In this document: positions 29,971-40,126 of the stretch, in pieces | Layout: each line of letters begins with the position of its first letter | How positions within the stretch are numbered: the first letter of the stretch is position 1 | NCBI RefSeq assembly: GCF_002799155.1 | Contig: NZ_NERD01000002.1 | Coordinates: 2,542,001-2,606,000 of the forward strand | Source: Stenotrophomonas maltophilia | Lineage (GTDB): Bacteria > Pseudomonadota > Gammaproteobacteria > Xanthomonadales > Xanthomonadaceae | DNA length: 64,000 nt | Direction of reading: 5' to 3' | Translations under genes and position numbers: made by a program | The notes under the pieces: model-generated | Seen by the model: the letters and a program-made list of their open reading frames with translations, nothing else | The model's database searches: none | Told to the model about the DNA's origin: nothing

Positions 29971-31989
29971 TCAACGGGCGCTGTCGACCACGGTGGCCGA
30001 CACGGTCGGCACCGCTTCGGCATCCTCGGCGATCTGGCGCGGTGCCGGTTCGGCCACGGCCACGCCCAGGTAGCGCTGCATCAGCTCCTGCACGATCGGG
30101 CTCTTGCCGGCGAAGCCTTCGATCGACTTGCCCAGCGACACCGCCTTGACCAGGTTCTCGAACATGCCGCCGTCGCCACCGACCAGGTCGATGTCGGCGT
30201 TGCGCAGCGCGCTGGCGATGACATTGGCGTTCTCGCGCGAGACTTCCTTGCCGGCCTCGATCGAGGCCAGCGCCTGCTTCAGGCTGTTGTCCAGCATCAT
30301 GCGGAACTCTTCGTGGCCACGTGCCTGGTCGCTCAGCGAGGCAATGGCTTCGAACTTGCGCACCAGGCCTTCAGCCTCGGCCAGCAGCTTCTTCTGCACC
30401 ACGCCCGCTTCTGCGTTGCCCAGCGATTCGGTGGCGGTGGCACGGGCCAGGCCCATCTTCTCTTCGCCCTGTGCCTGCGCCTGCAGGGTCTCGGCCAGTA
30501 CGCGGGCCTCGTTGCTGCCTTGCTTCAGGCTGGCTTCGGCCTTGGCTTCGATCACGCGGGCCTCGGCAATGCCGACCTTCTCGATGGCCAGCGCCGAGGC
30601 TTCACGCACCTGCGCTTCGGCCAGGCCCGGCGCAGCCTGCTCGGCACGCAGCGCATCGGCCAGCAGGCGCTTGGCTTCGGCCTGCTTGCCGGCCGCTTCG
30701 TGCTCGGCCTGGGCCAGCGTGGTCAGTTCCACCGCGCGGTGCTTGGAGGCGGTCTCGCGCGCCTGCGCTTCCTTCACCTCGCGCACCAGCGCTTCCTGCG
30801 CCTTGGCTTCGGCTTCCAGGATCAGCACCTGCTTCTGGCGGTCTGCCTCGGAAACCTCGCGCACTTCCTTGATGCGCTCTTCTTCCTGCGCCACGGTCTT
30901 GTCGATGGAGATGCGTTCGCGGGTGATGTTGGCCACGTCCATCTTGCCCTGCTCGACCACCTTGTCGCGCTCCACGCCCTGCAGCTGCACTTCGCGGTCG
31001 GTGGTGACCTGCTCCAGCTGGCGTGCGCGCTCCACGCGCTCGGCCTCGATGGCCACGGCACGCTGGCGGTTCTGCTCGGCCACTTCCACTTCGCGCAGGC
31101 GGTTCTGGTCGCGGATCTCGATCAGCTGCTGTGCTTCGATGCGGGCATTCTCGGACAGCTGGCGCTGCTCTTCCTGCACCTTGGCGGTCTCGGCCTCCTC
31201 GCGCGCGCGGATGGTCTCGATCTCGCGCTTCTGGCGTGCTTCGGCTTCGGCCTGCTGGCGTTCCAGCGCCAGCAGCGCTTCGCGCGCTTCCACGTTTTTC
31301 TTGGTGATGGCGAGCTTCTCGTTCTGCTCCAGCTCGTTGGTCACCACGTTCTGCGCGGCGGTCAGCTCGGTGATCTTGCGGATGCCCTGCGCGTCGAGGA
31401 TGTTGAACTGGTCCAGCAGCGACTTCGGGGTCTGCTCCAGGTAATCGATCGCCACGTCTTCCAGCACGTAGCCATTGAGGTCATTGCCGATCACCGCGAT
31501 GATCTCGTCGCGGAACTCCTGGCGCTTCTCGAACAGTTCGGTGAAGTCGAACTTCTTGCCGACCGTCTTCAGCGCTTCGGAGAACTTGGCGTTGAACAGC
31601 TCGTCGACGGCATGCTTGTCCGATGCACGGTCGGCACCGATGGCCTTGGCCACGCGCAGCACGTCGGCCTGGGTCTCGTTCACCCGCAGGTAGAAGGCCA
31701 CGGCAATGTCGGCACGCATGTTGTCGCGGCAGATCAGGCCTTCCTTGCCGCGGCGGTCGATCTGCAGGGTGATCAGGCTGATCCGCATCAGCTCGGCGCG
31801 GTACAGCACCGGGATGATCAGCGCACCGGTGAAGTGCACCTTGGGCGTGGAGCTCATGTCGTTGACGATCAGGGCCACGCCCTGGTCGACCTTGCGGTAG
31901 AAGGCCTTGAACAGCCCGGCCACGCCCAGCAACAGGACGAGCAGGCCGCCGGCGACGGCCAGGATCGGTAAGAGGGATGCCAACGTCAT
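29971..31989 (-). CDS. yqiK: YqiK-like flotillin / SPFH-domain protein
   Basis: A 672-residue membrane scaffold protein. One N-terminal membrane helix (ILAVAGGLLVLLLGVAGLFK, residues 9-28) is followed by an SPFH/PHB domain (GVALIVNDMSSTPKVHFTGA to about residue 210). A long charged heptad-rich coiled coil (about 210-500; RAREEAETAKVQEEQRQLSE) and a C-terminal flotillin region end it. Such proteins oligomerise into membrane microdomains. E. coli YqiK is shorter (about 553 residues). It overlaps the upstream YqiJ-like gene by 4 bp, and yqiJ-yqiK pairing is known. Confidence 0.9.
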   Translation of the reverse strand: MTLASLLPILAVAGGLLVLLLGVAGLFKAFYRKVDQGVALIVNDMSSTPKVHFTGALIIPVLYRAELMRISLITLQIDRRGKEGLICRDNMRADIAVAFYLRVNETQADVLRVAKAIGADRASDKHAVDELFNAKFSEALKTVGKKFDFTELFEKRQEFRDEIIAVIGNDLNGYVLEDVAIDYLEQTPKSLLDQFNILDAQGIRKITELTAAQNVVTNELEQNEKLAITKKNVEAREALLALERQQAEAEARQKREIETIRAREEAETAKVQEEQRQLSENARIEAQQLIEIRDQNRLREVEVAEQNRQRAVAIEAERVERARQLEQVTTDREVQLQGVERDKVVEQGKMDVANITRERISIDKTVAQEEERIKEVREVSEADRQKQVLILEAEAKAQEALVREVKEAQARETASKHRAVELTTLAQAEHEAAGKQAEAKRLLADALRAEQAAPGLAEAQVREASALAIEKVGIAEARVIEAKAEASLKQGSNEARVLAETLQAQAQGEEKMGLARATATESLGNAEAGVVQKKLLAEAEGLVRKFEAIASLSDQARGHEEFRMMLDNSLKQALASIEAGKEVSRENANVIASALRNADIDLVGGDGGMFENLVKAVSLGKSIEGFAGKSPIVQELMQRYLGVAVAEPAPRQIAEDAEAVPTVSATVVDSAR

Positions 31990-32660
31990 TGATGATTCTC
32001 CTTGTTGCCCGGAAGCAGGTTGTCCTGGAAATCAAGGGCGATCGCATCGGCGCGGACCACCCGGTAATAGTGTTGCTCGGCCATGTGCTCGACCAGCACG
32101 ATGCGCTCGCCACGCTGCAGTTCGATGTCGCTGCGGATCTGCAGCACCAGCCCGGCACCGCCATCATCGACAGTGGCATGACCGCTGCGTGCGTCCACTT
32201 TCGGCGATGCGACCACGCCGATCCGGCCCAGCAGCGATGCCTGCGGCACCGGCCGCAGGCGCAGCAGGAAGCGCCGGACCGGGCGCAGGATCAGCGCGGT
32301 AAGAGGTACCGCAGGCAGCGGTGCCAGCACCGCCACGAGCGTACCCAGGCCCCAGCGCAGCAGGTCCGGCAGCGGCAGCAATGCGAACAGGTGGATGAAA
32401 TAGGTGATGAGCCAGCCGAACAGGCCCAGCAGGGTGACCACCACCATGATCGGGACGCCGCCCAGGCCCCAGCGCGCCAGCATGGCCGACAGGCCACTGA
32501 GGTCGGTCCCCGCCTCGAGTCCGCCATCGGCGCCGAGATTGCCGAAACCGTCATCGACCAGGCCGAACGCCGCAACTGCCCAATACATCACCGACACCAA
32601 CAGCAGAATGCTGTACGGCAGCGTCGGGTAACCGAGCACGACGGTGAGAAACTCCTGCAT
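31986..32660 (-). CDS. yqiJ: YqiJ-like membrane protein with OB-fold domain
   Basis: A 224-residue inner-membrane protein. Membrane segments are visible at about residues 8-30 (YSILLLVSVMYWAVAAFGLV), 62-85 (PIMVVVTLLGLFGWLITYF) and 95-120. A soluble C-terminal beta domain (LGRIGVVASPKVDARSG; RGERIVLVEHMAEQHYY) resembles the OB fold of YqiJ/NfeD proteins. I use the ATG at 32660, with AGGAAGG just upstream; the longer frame has no support. It is the first gene of the cluster and overlaps yqiK by ATGA. Confidence 0.82.
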   Translation of the reverse strand: MQEFLTVVLGYPTLPYSILLLVSVMYWAVAAFGLVDDGFGNLGADGGLEAGTDLSGLSAMLARWGLGGVPIMVVVTLLGLFGWLITYFIHLFALLPLPDLLRWGLGTLVAVLAPLPAVPLTALILRPVRRFLLRLRPVPQASLLGRIGVVASPKVDARSGHATVDDGGAGLVLQIRSDIELQRGERIVLVEHMAEQHYYRVVRADAIALDFQDNLLPGNKENHQ

Positions 32661-32763
32661 CGCTTGCCTTCCTGGGCTATGGGCGGCGGCCGCCCGTTCG
32701 GGGCGCGCCGTGCGCGTCCCGTCGATCCCCACGCCAGCCTTCGTGGCAGGCGTGCTTGGGACC

Positions 32764-32793
32764 ATCCTATGTGAAGAATGCGTGCAGGCTCAA
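32764..32793 (-). promoter_or_regulatory. Possible promoter of the yqiJ-telA cluster
   Basis: On the minus strand TTGAGC (32788-32793) and TAGGAT (32764-32769) are separated by 18 bases, about 100 bp upstream of the YqiJ-like start. It is the only sigma-70-like pair in the trpF-yqiJ gap (32661-32828). Experimental support is lacking. Confidence 0.35.
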
Positions 32794-32828
32794 ATCCGGG
32801 CGCTGATCAGGGTAAATAGTGACGCGAA

Positions 32829-33485
32829 TCACTCGAGAACCGTGCAATCGGCGCGGCGTACTTCCTCGACGAAGGTGCGCATCTTGTAGCCGTCCTTGAT
32901 GCCCGGCTCCAGTTCGATGCCGCTGGAGACATCCACGCCCCACGGCAGGGTGGCCAACACCGCGTCGTAGACGTTTTCCGGGTTCAGCCCGCCAGCCAGC
33001 AGGAACGGGCGATGCAGGCCGGTCGGGATCCGGCCCCAGTCGAAGGCCACGCCGGTACCGCCGCCGCCGCCCGGCGCATGGCTGTCGAACAGGAAGCCGG
33101 CGGCGCTGGGATAGCGCAGCTGCAGGGTGCGCGCGTTGATCTCTTCACGCCCGCCCATGGCGATCGCCTTCAGGTAGGGCATGTTGAAGCTGCGGCAGAA
33201 GCTCTCGTCTTCCTCGCCGTGGAACTGCAGCAGGGTCGGCCTTACCGTGCGCAGTACCTCGCGCACCTCTTCCTTGCTGTTGTTGCGGAACAACGCCACC
33301 ACGTCGACCATCGGCGCGATCGCCTGGCGCATCGCGCGTGCCTCGGCGGGGGCGACCCGGCGGCTGCTTTCACGGGCAAAGATGAAACCCACCGCGTCCA
33401 CACCCAGTTCACCGGCCAGGCGGACGTCGCCGGCCCGGGTCATGCCACAGAACTTGATGCGTGTGCGGTAGTAGGAGCGGCTCAT
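32829..33485 (-). CDS. trpF: Phosphoribosylanthranilate isomerase
   Basis: Third-step enzyme (PRAI) of tryptophan synthesis, 218 residues. [20 protein letters not shown] carries the catalytic Cys. [11 protein letters not shown] and [16 protein letters not shown], then [14 protein letters not shown] and [16 protein letters not shown] complete the pattern. The start ATG at 33485 overlaps the truA stop (ATGA), so the genes are coupled. In related genomes trpF often precedes trpB; here the next gene is yqiJ. Confidence 0.96.
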   Translation of the reverse strand: MSRSYYRTRIKFCGMTRAGDVRLAGELGVDAVGFIFARESSRRVAPAEARAMRQAIAPMVDVVALFRNNSKEEVREVLRTVRPTLLQFHGEEDESFCRSFNMPYLKAIAMGGREEINARTLQLRYPSAAGFLFDSHAPGGGGGTGVAFDWGRIPTGLHRPFLLAGGLNPENVYDAVLATLPWGVDVSSGIELEPGIKDGYKMRTFVEEVRRADCTVLE

Positions 33486-34252
33486 AGCGTGACCTCGGCG
33501 GGCAGATGCCAGTTGTCGGGGTACAGGGGCCCAAGGAACACCAGGCCCTGCGGCGGTGCGGTGGGACCGGCTACGGTGCGATCGCGCCCGGCCAGCAGTT
33601 CGGCGATCCATTCCACCGGCTTCTCGCCACTGCCCACCAGGATCAGCGATCCGACGATATTGCGGACCATGTGATGAAGGAATGCATTGCCCTGCACGGC
33701 GACCTCGATCACCTCGCCCTGGCGGCTGACCTGCAGTGACTGCAGTTCACGCCGTGCATGCAGCGCCTGGCATTGCACCGAGCGGAACGCGCTGAAGTCG
33801 TTCTCGCCAAGCAGGGCCTGGCCGGCGGCATGCATCAGGCCCGCGTCCAGCGCACGGCGCTCCCAGCTGAGGGTCTGCCGCTGCAGCGCCGGCCGCACTT
33901 CGCGGTTGAGCAGGCGGTAGCGGTAGCGGCGCGCACGCGCCGAGAAACGGGCATGGAAATCATCGGCCACCGGCACGCACCAGCGCACCGCGATCGAGCG
34001 CGGCAGGCGGGTGGTGGTGCCCAGCATCCAGGCGCGCGGATCGCGCACCACGTCGGTATCGAAATGGACGACCTGGCATTGGCCGTGCACGCCGGCATCG
34101 GTACGGCCGGCACAGACCACCTGCAGCGGCGCATCGGCCACCGACGACAGGGCCTGCTCAAGGCTGGCCTGCACGCTGGGCCCGCCCTCGCCAAGGTTCT
34201 GCCAGCCCCTGAAATCGCTGCCGTCGTATTCGACGCCAAGCGCGTAACGCAT
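33482..34252 (-). CDS. truA: tRNA pseudouridine synthase A
   Basis: Makes pseudouridine 38-40 in tRNA anticodon loops, 256 residues. The catalytic aspartate is D52 in [19 protein letters not shown]. Other family blocks are [14 protein letters not shown] at the N terminus and [14 protein letters not shown] near residue 208. It lies between trpF (4-bp overlap) and the VOC gene (32 bp gap). Confidence 0.97.
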   Translation of the reverse strand: MRYALGVEYDGSDFRGWQNLGEGGPSVQASLEQALSSVADAPLQVVCAGRTDAGVHGQCQVVHFDTDVVRDPRAWMLGTTTRLPRSIAVRWCVPVADDFHARFSARARRYRYRLLNREVRPALQRQTLSWERRALDAGLMHAAGQALLGENDFSAFRSVQCQALHARRELQSLQVSRQGEVIEVAVQGNAFLHHMVRNIVGSLILVGSGEKPVEWIAELLAGRDRTVAGPTAPPQGLVFLGPLYPDNWHLPAEVTL

Positions 34253-34284
34253 GTGCTACCTCGATGTTGCGGGTGGGGCGGCGC

Positions 34285-34647
34285 TCAGGCCGGATCGCGT
34301 TCGGACCAGACCGCCAGTTCGTTGCCACCGGGCTCGACGAACTGGAAGCGGCTGCCGCCGGGGAAAGAGAACACCGGCCGCACGACCTCACCGCCAGCGC
34401 TGCGCACCGCCGCTTCGATCGGCGCCAGCTGGTCGGCATACAGCACCAGCAGCGGCGCACCGCTGTCACTGGCCCGTTGCGGCTGGCCGCGGAAGAAGCC
34501 GCCCTGCAGGCGGCCATCGTCGAAGGCGGTGTAGTCGCTGCCATAGTCGACGAACGACCAGCCGAATGCCTTCTCGAAGAAGGCGCGGCTGGCCGCGGGA
34601 TCGGTGGAGGCGAATTCAACGTAATCGATGCGATGCTCGCGGCTCAT
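34285..34647 (-). CDS. VOC/glyoxalase-fold protein
   Basis: A 120-residue vicinal-oxygen-chelate family protein. The beta-alpha-beta-beta-beta modules are seen in DYVEFASTDPAASRAFFEKA and in the second half (GGEVVRPVFSFPGGSRFQFV, then EPGGNELAVW). Metal-site residues may be present but the substrate is unknown. I use the ATG at 34647, which has AAGGAT 7 bases upstream. A GTG at 34677 would overlap the fimV stop. Confidence 0.82.
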   Translation of the reverse strand: MSREHRIDYVEFASTDPAASRAFFEKAFGWSFVDYGSDYTAFDDGRLQGGFFRGQPQRASDSGAPLLVLYADQLAPIEAAVRSAGGEVVRPVFSFPGGSRFQFVEPGGNELAVWSERDPA

Positions 34648-34673
34648 GGCACGATCCTTGTCGGCGGGGTCGG

Positions 34674-36704
34674 TCACGGCAGGCGGGCCAGCAGTTCGCG
34701 GGCCTGGGCCTGGCAGTGCAGGTCGCCGCCCTCGGCCACTTCCTGCAGCAGGGTACGGGCGGTCTGGGCATCGCCCAGATCGAGGTAGGCAATGGCCAGC
34801 TCCAGGCGCTCCTGCCCGGCACGCGGCGCCCAGCCGGCATCATCGGCCGGTGCAGCGGCGGCGTCTTCGTGCGCGGCCGCGGCCAGCATGTCGTGCGGCG
34901 CGCCACTGGAAACGTCGCTGTCATGGGACTCGGCCGGCAGGTCGAACACACCGCGGAACTGCGGTTGCTGTTCGGCGTGCAGCGCATAGTCCGGCACAGC
35001 CACCTCGCCAGGGACCGCCTGCGCGTCCGGTCCATCCTGCACGGAGGCGACCGGTGCGGGGCTGTCCGGCGTGGCCACCGGTTCGTCCCAGCGCGGCAGG
35101 TCGGTGACTGCCTCGGGCAGCTCCACCACGTCGTCATCGCGCAGCGTCTGCGCCTGCCAGTCGGCCTGTGCAGCGATGTCGACAACCGGTTCGGCAGCCA
35201 TGTCATCCTGCACCTCCGTTTCGGTCGCCCAGGCCGGCATCGCCGGCTCCTGGCGGCCACTGTCGGACACCGCCGTCGACCACGAAGACTGCTCGGCCAG
35301 CGTATCCAGCGCTGCGCCCGCCGGTACCGCAGCGGCCAGGCCGGCGGCATCGCCTTCTTCGCGCAGCGGCGGCAGCGGCGACGGCTTGCGACGACGCAGC
35401 AGCCAGGCCGCACCGGCCGCCAGCAACAGCACCGGCAGACCCAGCCAGTACCACGGCGTTGCCGCATCGCGGGCATCCGGTGCCTGCGCCAGGCGCTGCT
35501 GCGCAGCGGCCAGGTCGTTGTCCTTCATCGCGATCAGCGACTGCTGCTGTTCCTTGAGTTTTTCCAGGTCGGCCACGCGCTGCTTCAGCTCGCCGATCTC
35601 GGCATCGCGGGTCGCGATGTCCTCGCGGGCCTGGCGCAGTTGTTCGTTGCCCAGCATGTCACCCTCGCTGCCGGCTCCAGTGCCGGTGGTTGTGCCCGCG
35701 TGCGCGGCGTCGGAGGCCAGCGCCGGAGCGATTTCAAGTCGTGCCCCATTGGCCGCAGCCTGGGAAGAAGCGTTCGTGGTTGCCGCCCTGGCGGCCGCGG
35801 CGACGGTACCCGCAGGTTGCGGCACGGTGCGCGCCTGCCGCCACTGCGCGGCGTGTTCGCGCACCAGCGCTGCGGCCTCGCCAGCATCGACCGCTGCCAG
35901 CGCATCGCTGCCAGGCATGCGCAGCACGGCGCCCTGCTTGAGCAGGTTGATGTTGCCCCGGATGAAGGCTTCCGGGTTGGCACGCAGCAGGGCGATCATC
36001 GCGCGGTCGCGGCTGACCTGGCTGCCGCGGGCCATCGCGCTGGCGATCTGCGACAGGGTCTGCCCACGCTGGACGGTGACGCTGCCATCGGGCGCCGATG
36101 CAGCGGCAGGTGCAGCCGCTGCACGCGGGCGAACCGGAGCGGGTGCAGGCGTGGCGGCGGTGGCGGACGGCGCAGGCACGCTCGCGCTCTCCGCAGCGGC
36201 GGGCGCAGCGGCGACGTCACGGGCGATGGTGTTGGAGAGCGTACCCGCCGGCGCAACGATTTCCGGCTCGGCCACGGCCAGTGCGCTGGAGGGTGCATCG
36301 ACCAGTGCCGAGTACTCACGCACCAGGCGGCCCTGGCCCCAGTCGGCCTCGATCAGGAAGCTCAGCGACGGGGTCTCGACCGGCGTCTGCGAGGTCACAC
36401 GCACCACCGCCCTGCCCTGTGCATTGCGGGTCAGCTCGAACTGCAGTTCGCCAACCAGGCCGGTCGGCCGCTGCAGGCCGACGCGCTCGAAGGTGACCGG
36501 TGAGGCCAACGCGACACGCAGATTCTCCAGCTCGGACGGATCGGCGGAGATCACCGGGATTTCGGCCAGCAGGGGCTGGCCCGGCCTGGACAGCACACGG
36601 ATGTCGCCCAGACCCAGGGCAAGCACCGAACTGCTGGCCAGGGCCAGCAGCGCGGTGGAAAGATAGAGGAGCGGGCGCTTTGCGCCCCTGGCCCGTTTAT
36701 TCAT
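34674..36704 (-). CDS. fimV: FimV-like pilus assembly protein
   Basis: A 676-residue inner-membrane/periplasmic protein involved in type IV pilus and twitching assembly. After a signal peptide (STALLALASSSVLA) comes the FimV N domain (LGDIRVLSRPGQPLLAEIPV). A LysM-like domain (TVQRGQTLSQIASAM, about residues 205-268), a coiled coil (about 348-408), one membrane helix (LGLPVLLLAAGAAWLLRRRK, about 415-435) and a C-terminal TPR-like segment (ERLELAIAYLDLGDAQTART) follow. It is shorter than P. aeruginosa FimV (about 920). Gene order asd-fimV-truA-trpF is conserved in related bacteria. Confidence 0.9.
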   Translation of the reverse strand: MNKRARGAKRPLLYLSTALLALASSSVLALGLGDIRVLSRPGQPLLAEIPVISADPSELENLRVALASPVTFERVGLQRPTGLVGELQFELTRNAQGRAVVRVTSQTPVETPSLSFLIEADWGQGRLVREYSALVDAPSSALAVAEPEIVAPAGTLSNTIARDVAAAPAAAESASVPAPSATAATPAPAPVRPRAAAAPAAASAPDGSVTVQRGQTLSQIASAMARGSQVSRDRAMIALLRANPEAFIRGNINLLKQGAVLRMPGSDALAAVDAGEAAALVREHAAQWRQARTVPQPAGTVAAAARAATTNASSQAAANGARLEIAPALASDAAHAGTTTGTGAGSEGDMLGNEQLRQAREDIATRDAEIGELKQRVADLEKLKEQQQSLIAMKDNDLAAAQQRLAQAPDARDAATPWYWLGLPVLLLAAGAAWLLRRRKPSPLPPLREEGDAAGLAAAVPAGAALDTLAEQSSWSTAVSDSGRQEPAMPAWATETEVQDDMAAEPVVDIAAQADWQAQTLRDDDVVELPEAVTDLPRWDEPVATPDSPAPVASVQDGPDAQAVPGEVAVPDYALHAEQQPQFRGVFDLPAESHDSDVSSGAPHDMLAAAAHEDAAAAPADDAGWAPRAGQERLELAIAYLDLGDAQTARTLLQEVAEGGDLHCQAQARELLARLP

Positions 36705-36721
36705 GGGCGACACTATAAAGC

Positions 36722-36853
36722 GTGCGGACCGCGGTCCGCACCCATGCAGAGCCGAGCCCGTGCCCGGCTGCGCAGCCTGGTAGTGCCGGCCGCTGGCCAG
36801 CAAGCACTTCAGCCCACGGATCAGGGCAATGCCGGCCAGCGGCCGGCACTACC
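36722..36853. repeat. GTAG-type (SMAG-like) palindrome pair
   Basis: Two structures in the fimV-asd gap. GTGCGGACCGCGGTCCGCAC (36722-36741) is a perfect 20-bp palindrome. A larger element has perfect 20-bp arms (36779-36798 and 36834-36853) around 35 bp; the arms carry GTAGTGCCGGCCGCTGGCC, the form I recall for Stenotrophomonas GTAG (SMAG) repeats in dimeric arrangement. There is no T-run. Confidence 0.75.
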
Positions 36854-36872
36854 GGTGAGGCAACCGCAGTGA

Positions 36873-37901
<1,029 letters not shown>

Positions 37902-37958
37902 GGGGGAAACTCTCATGGAAACGGGGATGGGGAAAATCACGCACGACAGCTGGGTTCG

Positions 37959-37993
37959 GGGAACCTCCTCAAGCGGGGCGCGCGGAGGTTCCC
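37959..37993. repeat. Hairpin between the 2-hydroxyacid dehydrogenase gene and asd
   Basis: Perfect 10-bp arms GGGAACCTCC (37959-37968) and GGAGGTTCCC (37984-37993) flank a 15-base loop and end on the dehydrogenase stop codon. There is no T-run, so it may be a weak terminator or an attenuator for asd. The asd 5' region (37902-37958) shows no clear promoter. Confidence 0.55.
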
Positions 37994-39030
37994 TATCGTT
38001 TCCCGGTTTTTTTGCCCAGGGTCACGCGCGCGGCCATCGCCGCGTCAGCGTTGATCGCGCTCGGCATGCGCGACGGGCCGCCGTCCAGGCCGAGCCCGGC
38101 GAGCAGATTATCGACGGCCAGCTGTACCATCGCCGTGCGCGTGGCCAGCGAGGCACTGCCGATGTGCGGAGTAAGCACGATGTTGCGCAGCGCCAGCAGT
38201 TCCGGGCGCACCGTCGGCTCGCCCTCGTACACATCCAGGCCGGCGGCAGCAAGGCGACCGTTGGCCAGCGCATCGGCCAGCGCGATCTCATCGACCAGTC
38301 CACCGCGGGCGATGTTCACCAGCGTGGCCGACGGCTTCATCTTCGCCAGCGCGGCGGCGTCGATCAGATGATGCGAGGCCGGCGTGTATGGCAGCACCAG
38401 CAGCAAGTGGTCGGACTGCGCCAGCAGCGTATCTAGGTCCACATAGGTGGCCCCCACTTCCGCTTCGGTCGCAGCCGGCAGCTGCGAACGGTTGTGGTAC
38501 AGCACCTTCATGCCGAAACCATGCGCGCCGCGGCGGGCGATGCCCTGGCCGATGCGGCCCATGCCGAGGATGCCCAGCGTGCTGCCGTGGATGTCGGCAC
38601 CAAGCATGGTCTGGAACGACCACTGCTGCCACTGGCCCTCGCGCAGCCAGCGCTCGGACTCGGTGATACGGCGCGCGGTGGCCATCAGCAGTGCGAAGCC
38701 GAGATCGGCGGTGGTTTCAGTCAGGACGTCCGGCGTATTGCTGGCCAGGATGCCGGCCGCACTGAGCGCGTCGACATCCAGGTTGTTGTAGCCGACACCG
38801 ACATTGGCGATCACCTGCAGCTGCGCGGCATCGGCCACCTGCGCTGCGCCGATGCGCTCGTTGAGGGTGATGACCGCGCCATCGGCGCTGGCCAGCTGTT
38901 CGGCGATCTGCTCGGGCGACCAGGCGGTGACCGTGTCGGTGCTGCGCAGCTGCACGCGATCGCGCAGCGGCGCGATGGCCGCGTCGATCAGCGGCTGGCT
39001 CACCCACACGGTCGGCCGCGTGTCAGCCAT
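37993..39030 (-). CDS. D-isomer-specific 2-hydroxyacid dehydrogenase (GhrB-like)
   Basis: A 345-residue NAD(P)H-dependent dehydrogenase, probably a glyoxylate/hydroxypyruvate or 2-ketogluconate reductase. It shows the Rossmann motif [20 protein letters not shown], the substrate loop [14 protein letters not shown], the Arg region [17 protein letters not shown] and the catalytic His segment [13 protein letters not shown]. The start ATG at 39030 overlaps the aroC stop by 8 bp. Substrate is not settled by sequence. Confidence 0.9.
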   Translation of the reverse strand: MADTRPTVWVSQPLIDAAIAPLRDRVQLRSTDTVTAWSPEQIAEQLASADGAVITLNERIGAAQVADAAQLQVIANVGVGYNNLDVDALSAAGILASNTPDVLTETTADLGFALLMATARRITESERWLREGQWQQWSFQTMLGADIHGSTLGILGMGRIGQGIARRGAHGFGMKVLYHNRSQLPAATEAEVGATYVDLDTLLAQSDHLLLVLPYTPASHHLIDAAALAKMKPSATLVNIARGGLVDEIALADALANGRLAAAGLDVYEGEPTVRPELLALRNIVLTPHIGSASLATRTAMVQLAVDNLLAGLGLDGGPSRMPSAINADAAMAARVTLGKKTGKR

Positions 39031-40126
39031 CGATCTGCCCGGGAATGCGTGGGGTGATCGTGCCGACATCGCCACACTGCGCGCGGTGGCGCAGCGCCTG
39101 GTCCATCAGCACCATCGCCACCATCGCCTCGGCGATCGGGGTGGCACGGATGCCGACGCAGGGATCGTGGCGGCCGGTCGTGACCACTTCGACCACGTTG
39201 CCGGCGGTATCCAGCGACGGGCCCGGCAGGCGCAGGCTGGAGGTCGGCTTCAACGCGATCGACGCGACCACCGGCTGGCCGGTGGAAATGCCACCGAGGA
39301 TGCCGCCGGCATGGTTGCTGGCGAAGCCCTGCGGGGTCAGCAGGTCGCGGTGTTCGGTGCCCTTCTGCGCGGCGCTGGCGAAACCGTCGCCGATCTCCAC
39401 GCCCTTCACCGCGTTGATGCTCATCAGTGCGGCAGCCAAATCACCGTCGAGCTTGCCGTAGATCGGCTCGCCCCAGCCTGGCGGCACGTTGTCGGCGACC
39501 ACGTCCACGCGCGCACCGACCGAATCTCCGGACTTGCGCAGCGCATCCATGTACGCCTCCAGCTCGGGCACCTGTGCCGCGTGCGGCCAGAAGAACGGAT
39601 TGCCTTCCACCGCCGACCAGTCGAAACCGGCCGGGGTGATGTCGCCCAGCTGCGACAGGTAGCCACGCACGGTGACGCCGAAGCGCTCGGCAAGCCACTT
39701 CTTGGCGACCACGCCGGCGGCCACGCGCATGGTGGTCTCGCGCGCCGAGGAACGGCCACCGCCGCGCGGGTCGCGGATGCCGTACTTGTGCCAGTAGCTG
39801 TAGTCGGCATGGCCCGGGCGGAACTGCTGGCCGATGTTGGCGTAGTCCTTGCTGCGCTGGTCGGTGTTGCGGATCAGCAGCGCGATCGGGGTGCCGGTGG
39901 TCAGGCCCTCGTACACGCCGGACAGGATCTCGACCTCATCGGCCTCGCGCCGTGCCGAGGTGTGCCGGCTCTTGCCGGTGGCGCGGCGCTGCAGGTCGTG
40001 GGCGAATTCGGCCGCGTCCAGCGCCAGCCCCGGTGGGCAGCCATCGATCACGCAGCCGATGGCCGGCCCGTGCGACTCGCCGAACGTGGTGACGGTGAAC
40101 AGCTTGCCGAACGAATTGGAGCTCAC
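39023..40126 (-). CDS. aroC: Chorismate synthase
   Basis: Last step of the shikimate pathway, 367 residues, FMN-dependent. [20 protein letters not shown] at the N terminus and the signature [18 protein letters not shown] are visible. It starts at a GTG (40126) that overlaps the prmB stop (GTGA). The order prmB-aroC is common in gammaproteobacteria. Confidence 0.97.
   Translation of the reverse strand: MSSNSFGKLFTVTTFGESHGPAIGCVIDGCPPGLALDAAEFAHDLQRRATGKSRHTSARREADEVEILSGVYEGLTTGTPIALLIRNTDQRSKDYANIGQQFRPGHADYSYWHKYGIRDPRGGGRSSARETTMRVAAGVVAKKWLAERFGVTVRGYLSQLGDITPAGFDWSAVEGNPFFWPHAAQVPELEAYMDALRKSGDSVGARVDVVADNVPPGWGEPIYGKLDGDLAAALMSINAVKGVEIGDGFASAAQKGTEHRDLLTPQGFASNHAGGILGGISTGQPVVASIALKPTSSLRLPGPSLDTAGNVVEVVTTGRHDPCVGIRATPIAEAMVAMVLMDQALRHRAQCGDVGTITPRIPGQIDG

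Noticed and set aside
26562-30149. Long plus-strand frame (about 1195 codons) opposite the giant ATPase gene
   Set aside because: It is a shadow of high-GC codon bias: the sequence is His/Gln/Arg-rich without any domain, and the opposite strand has recognisable AAA motifs with coupled neighbours.
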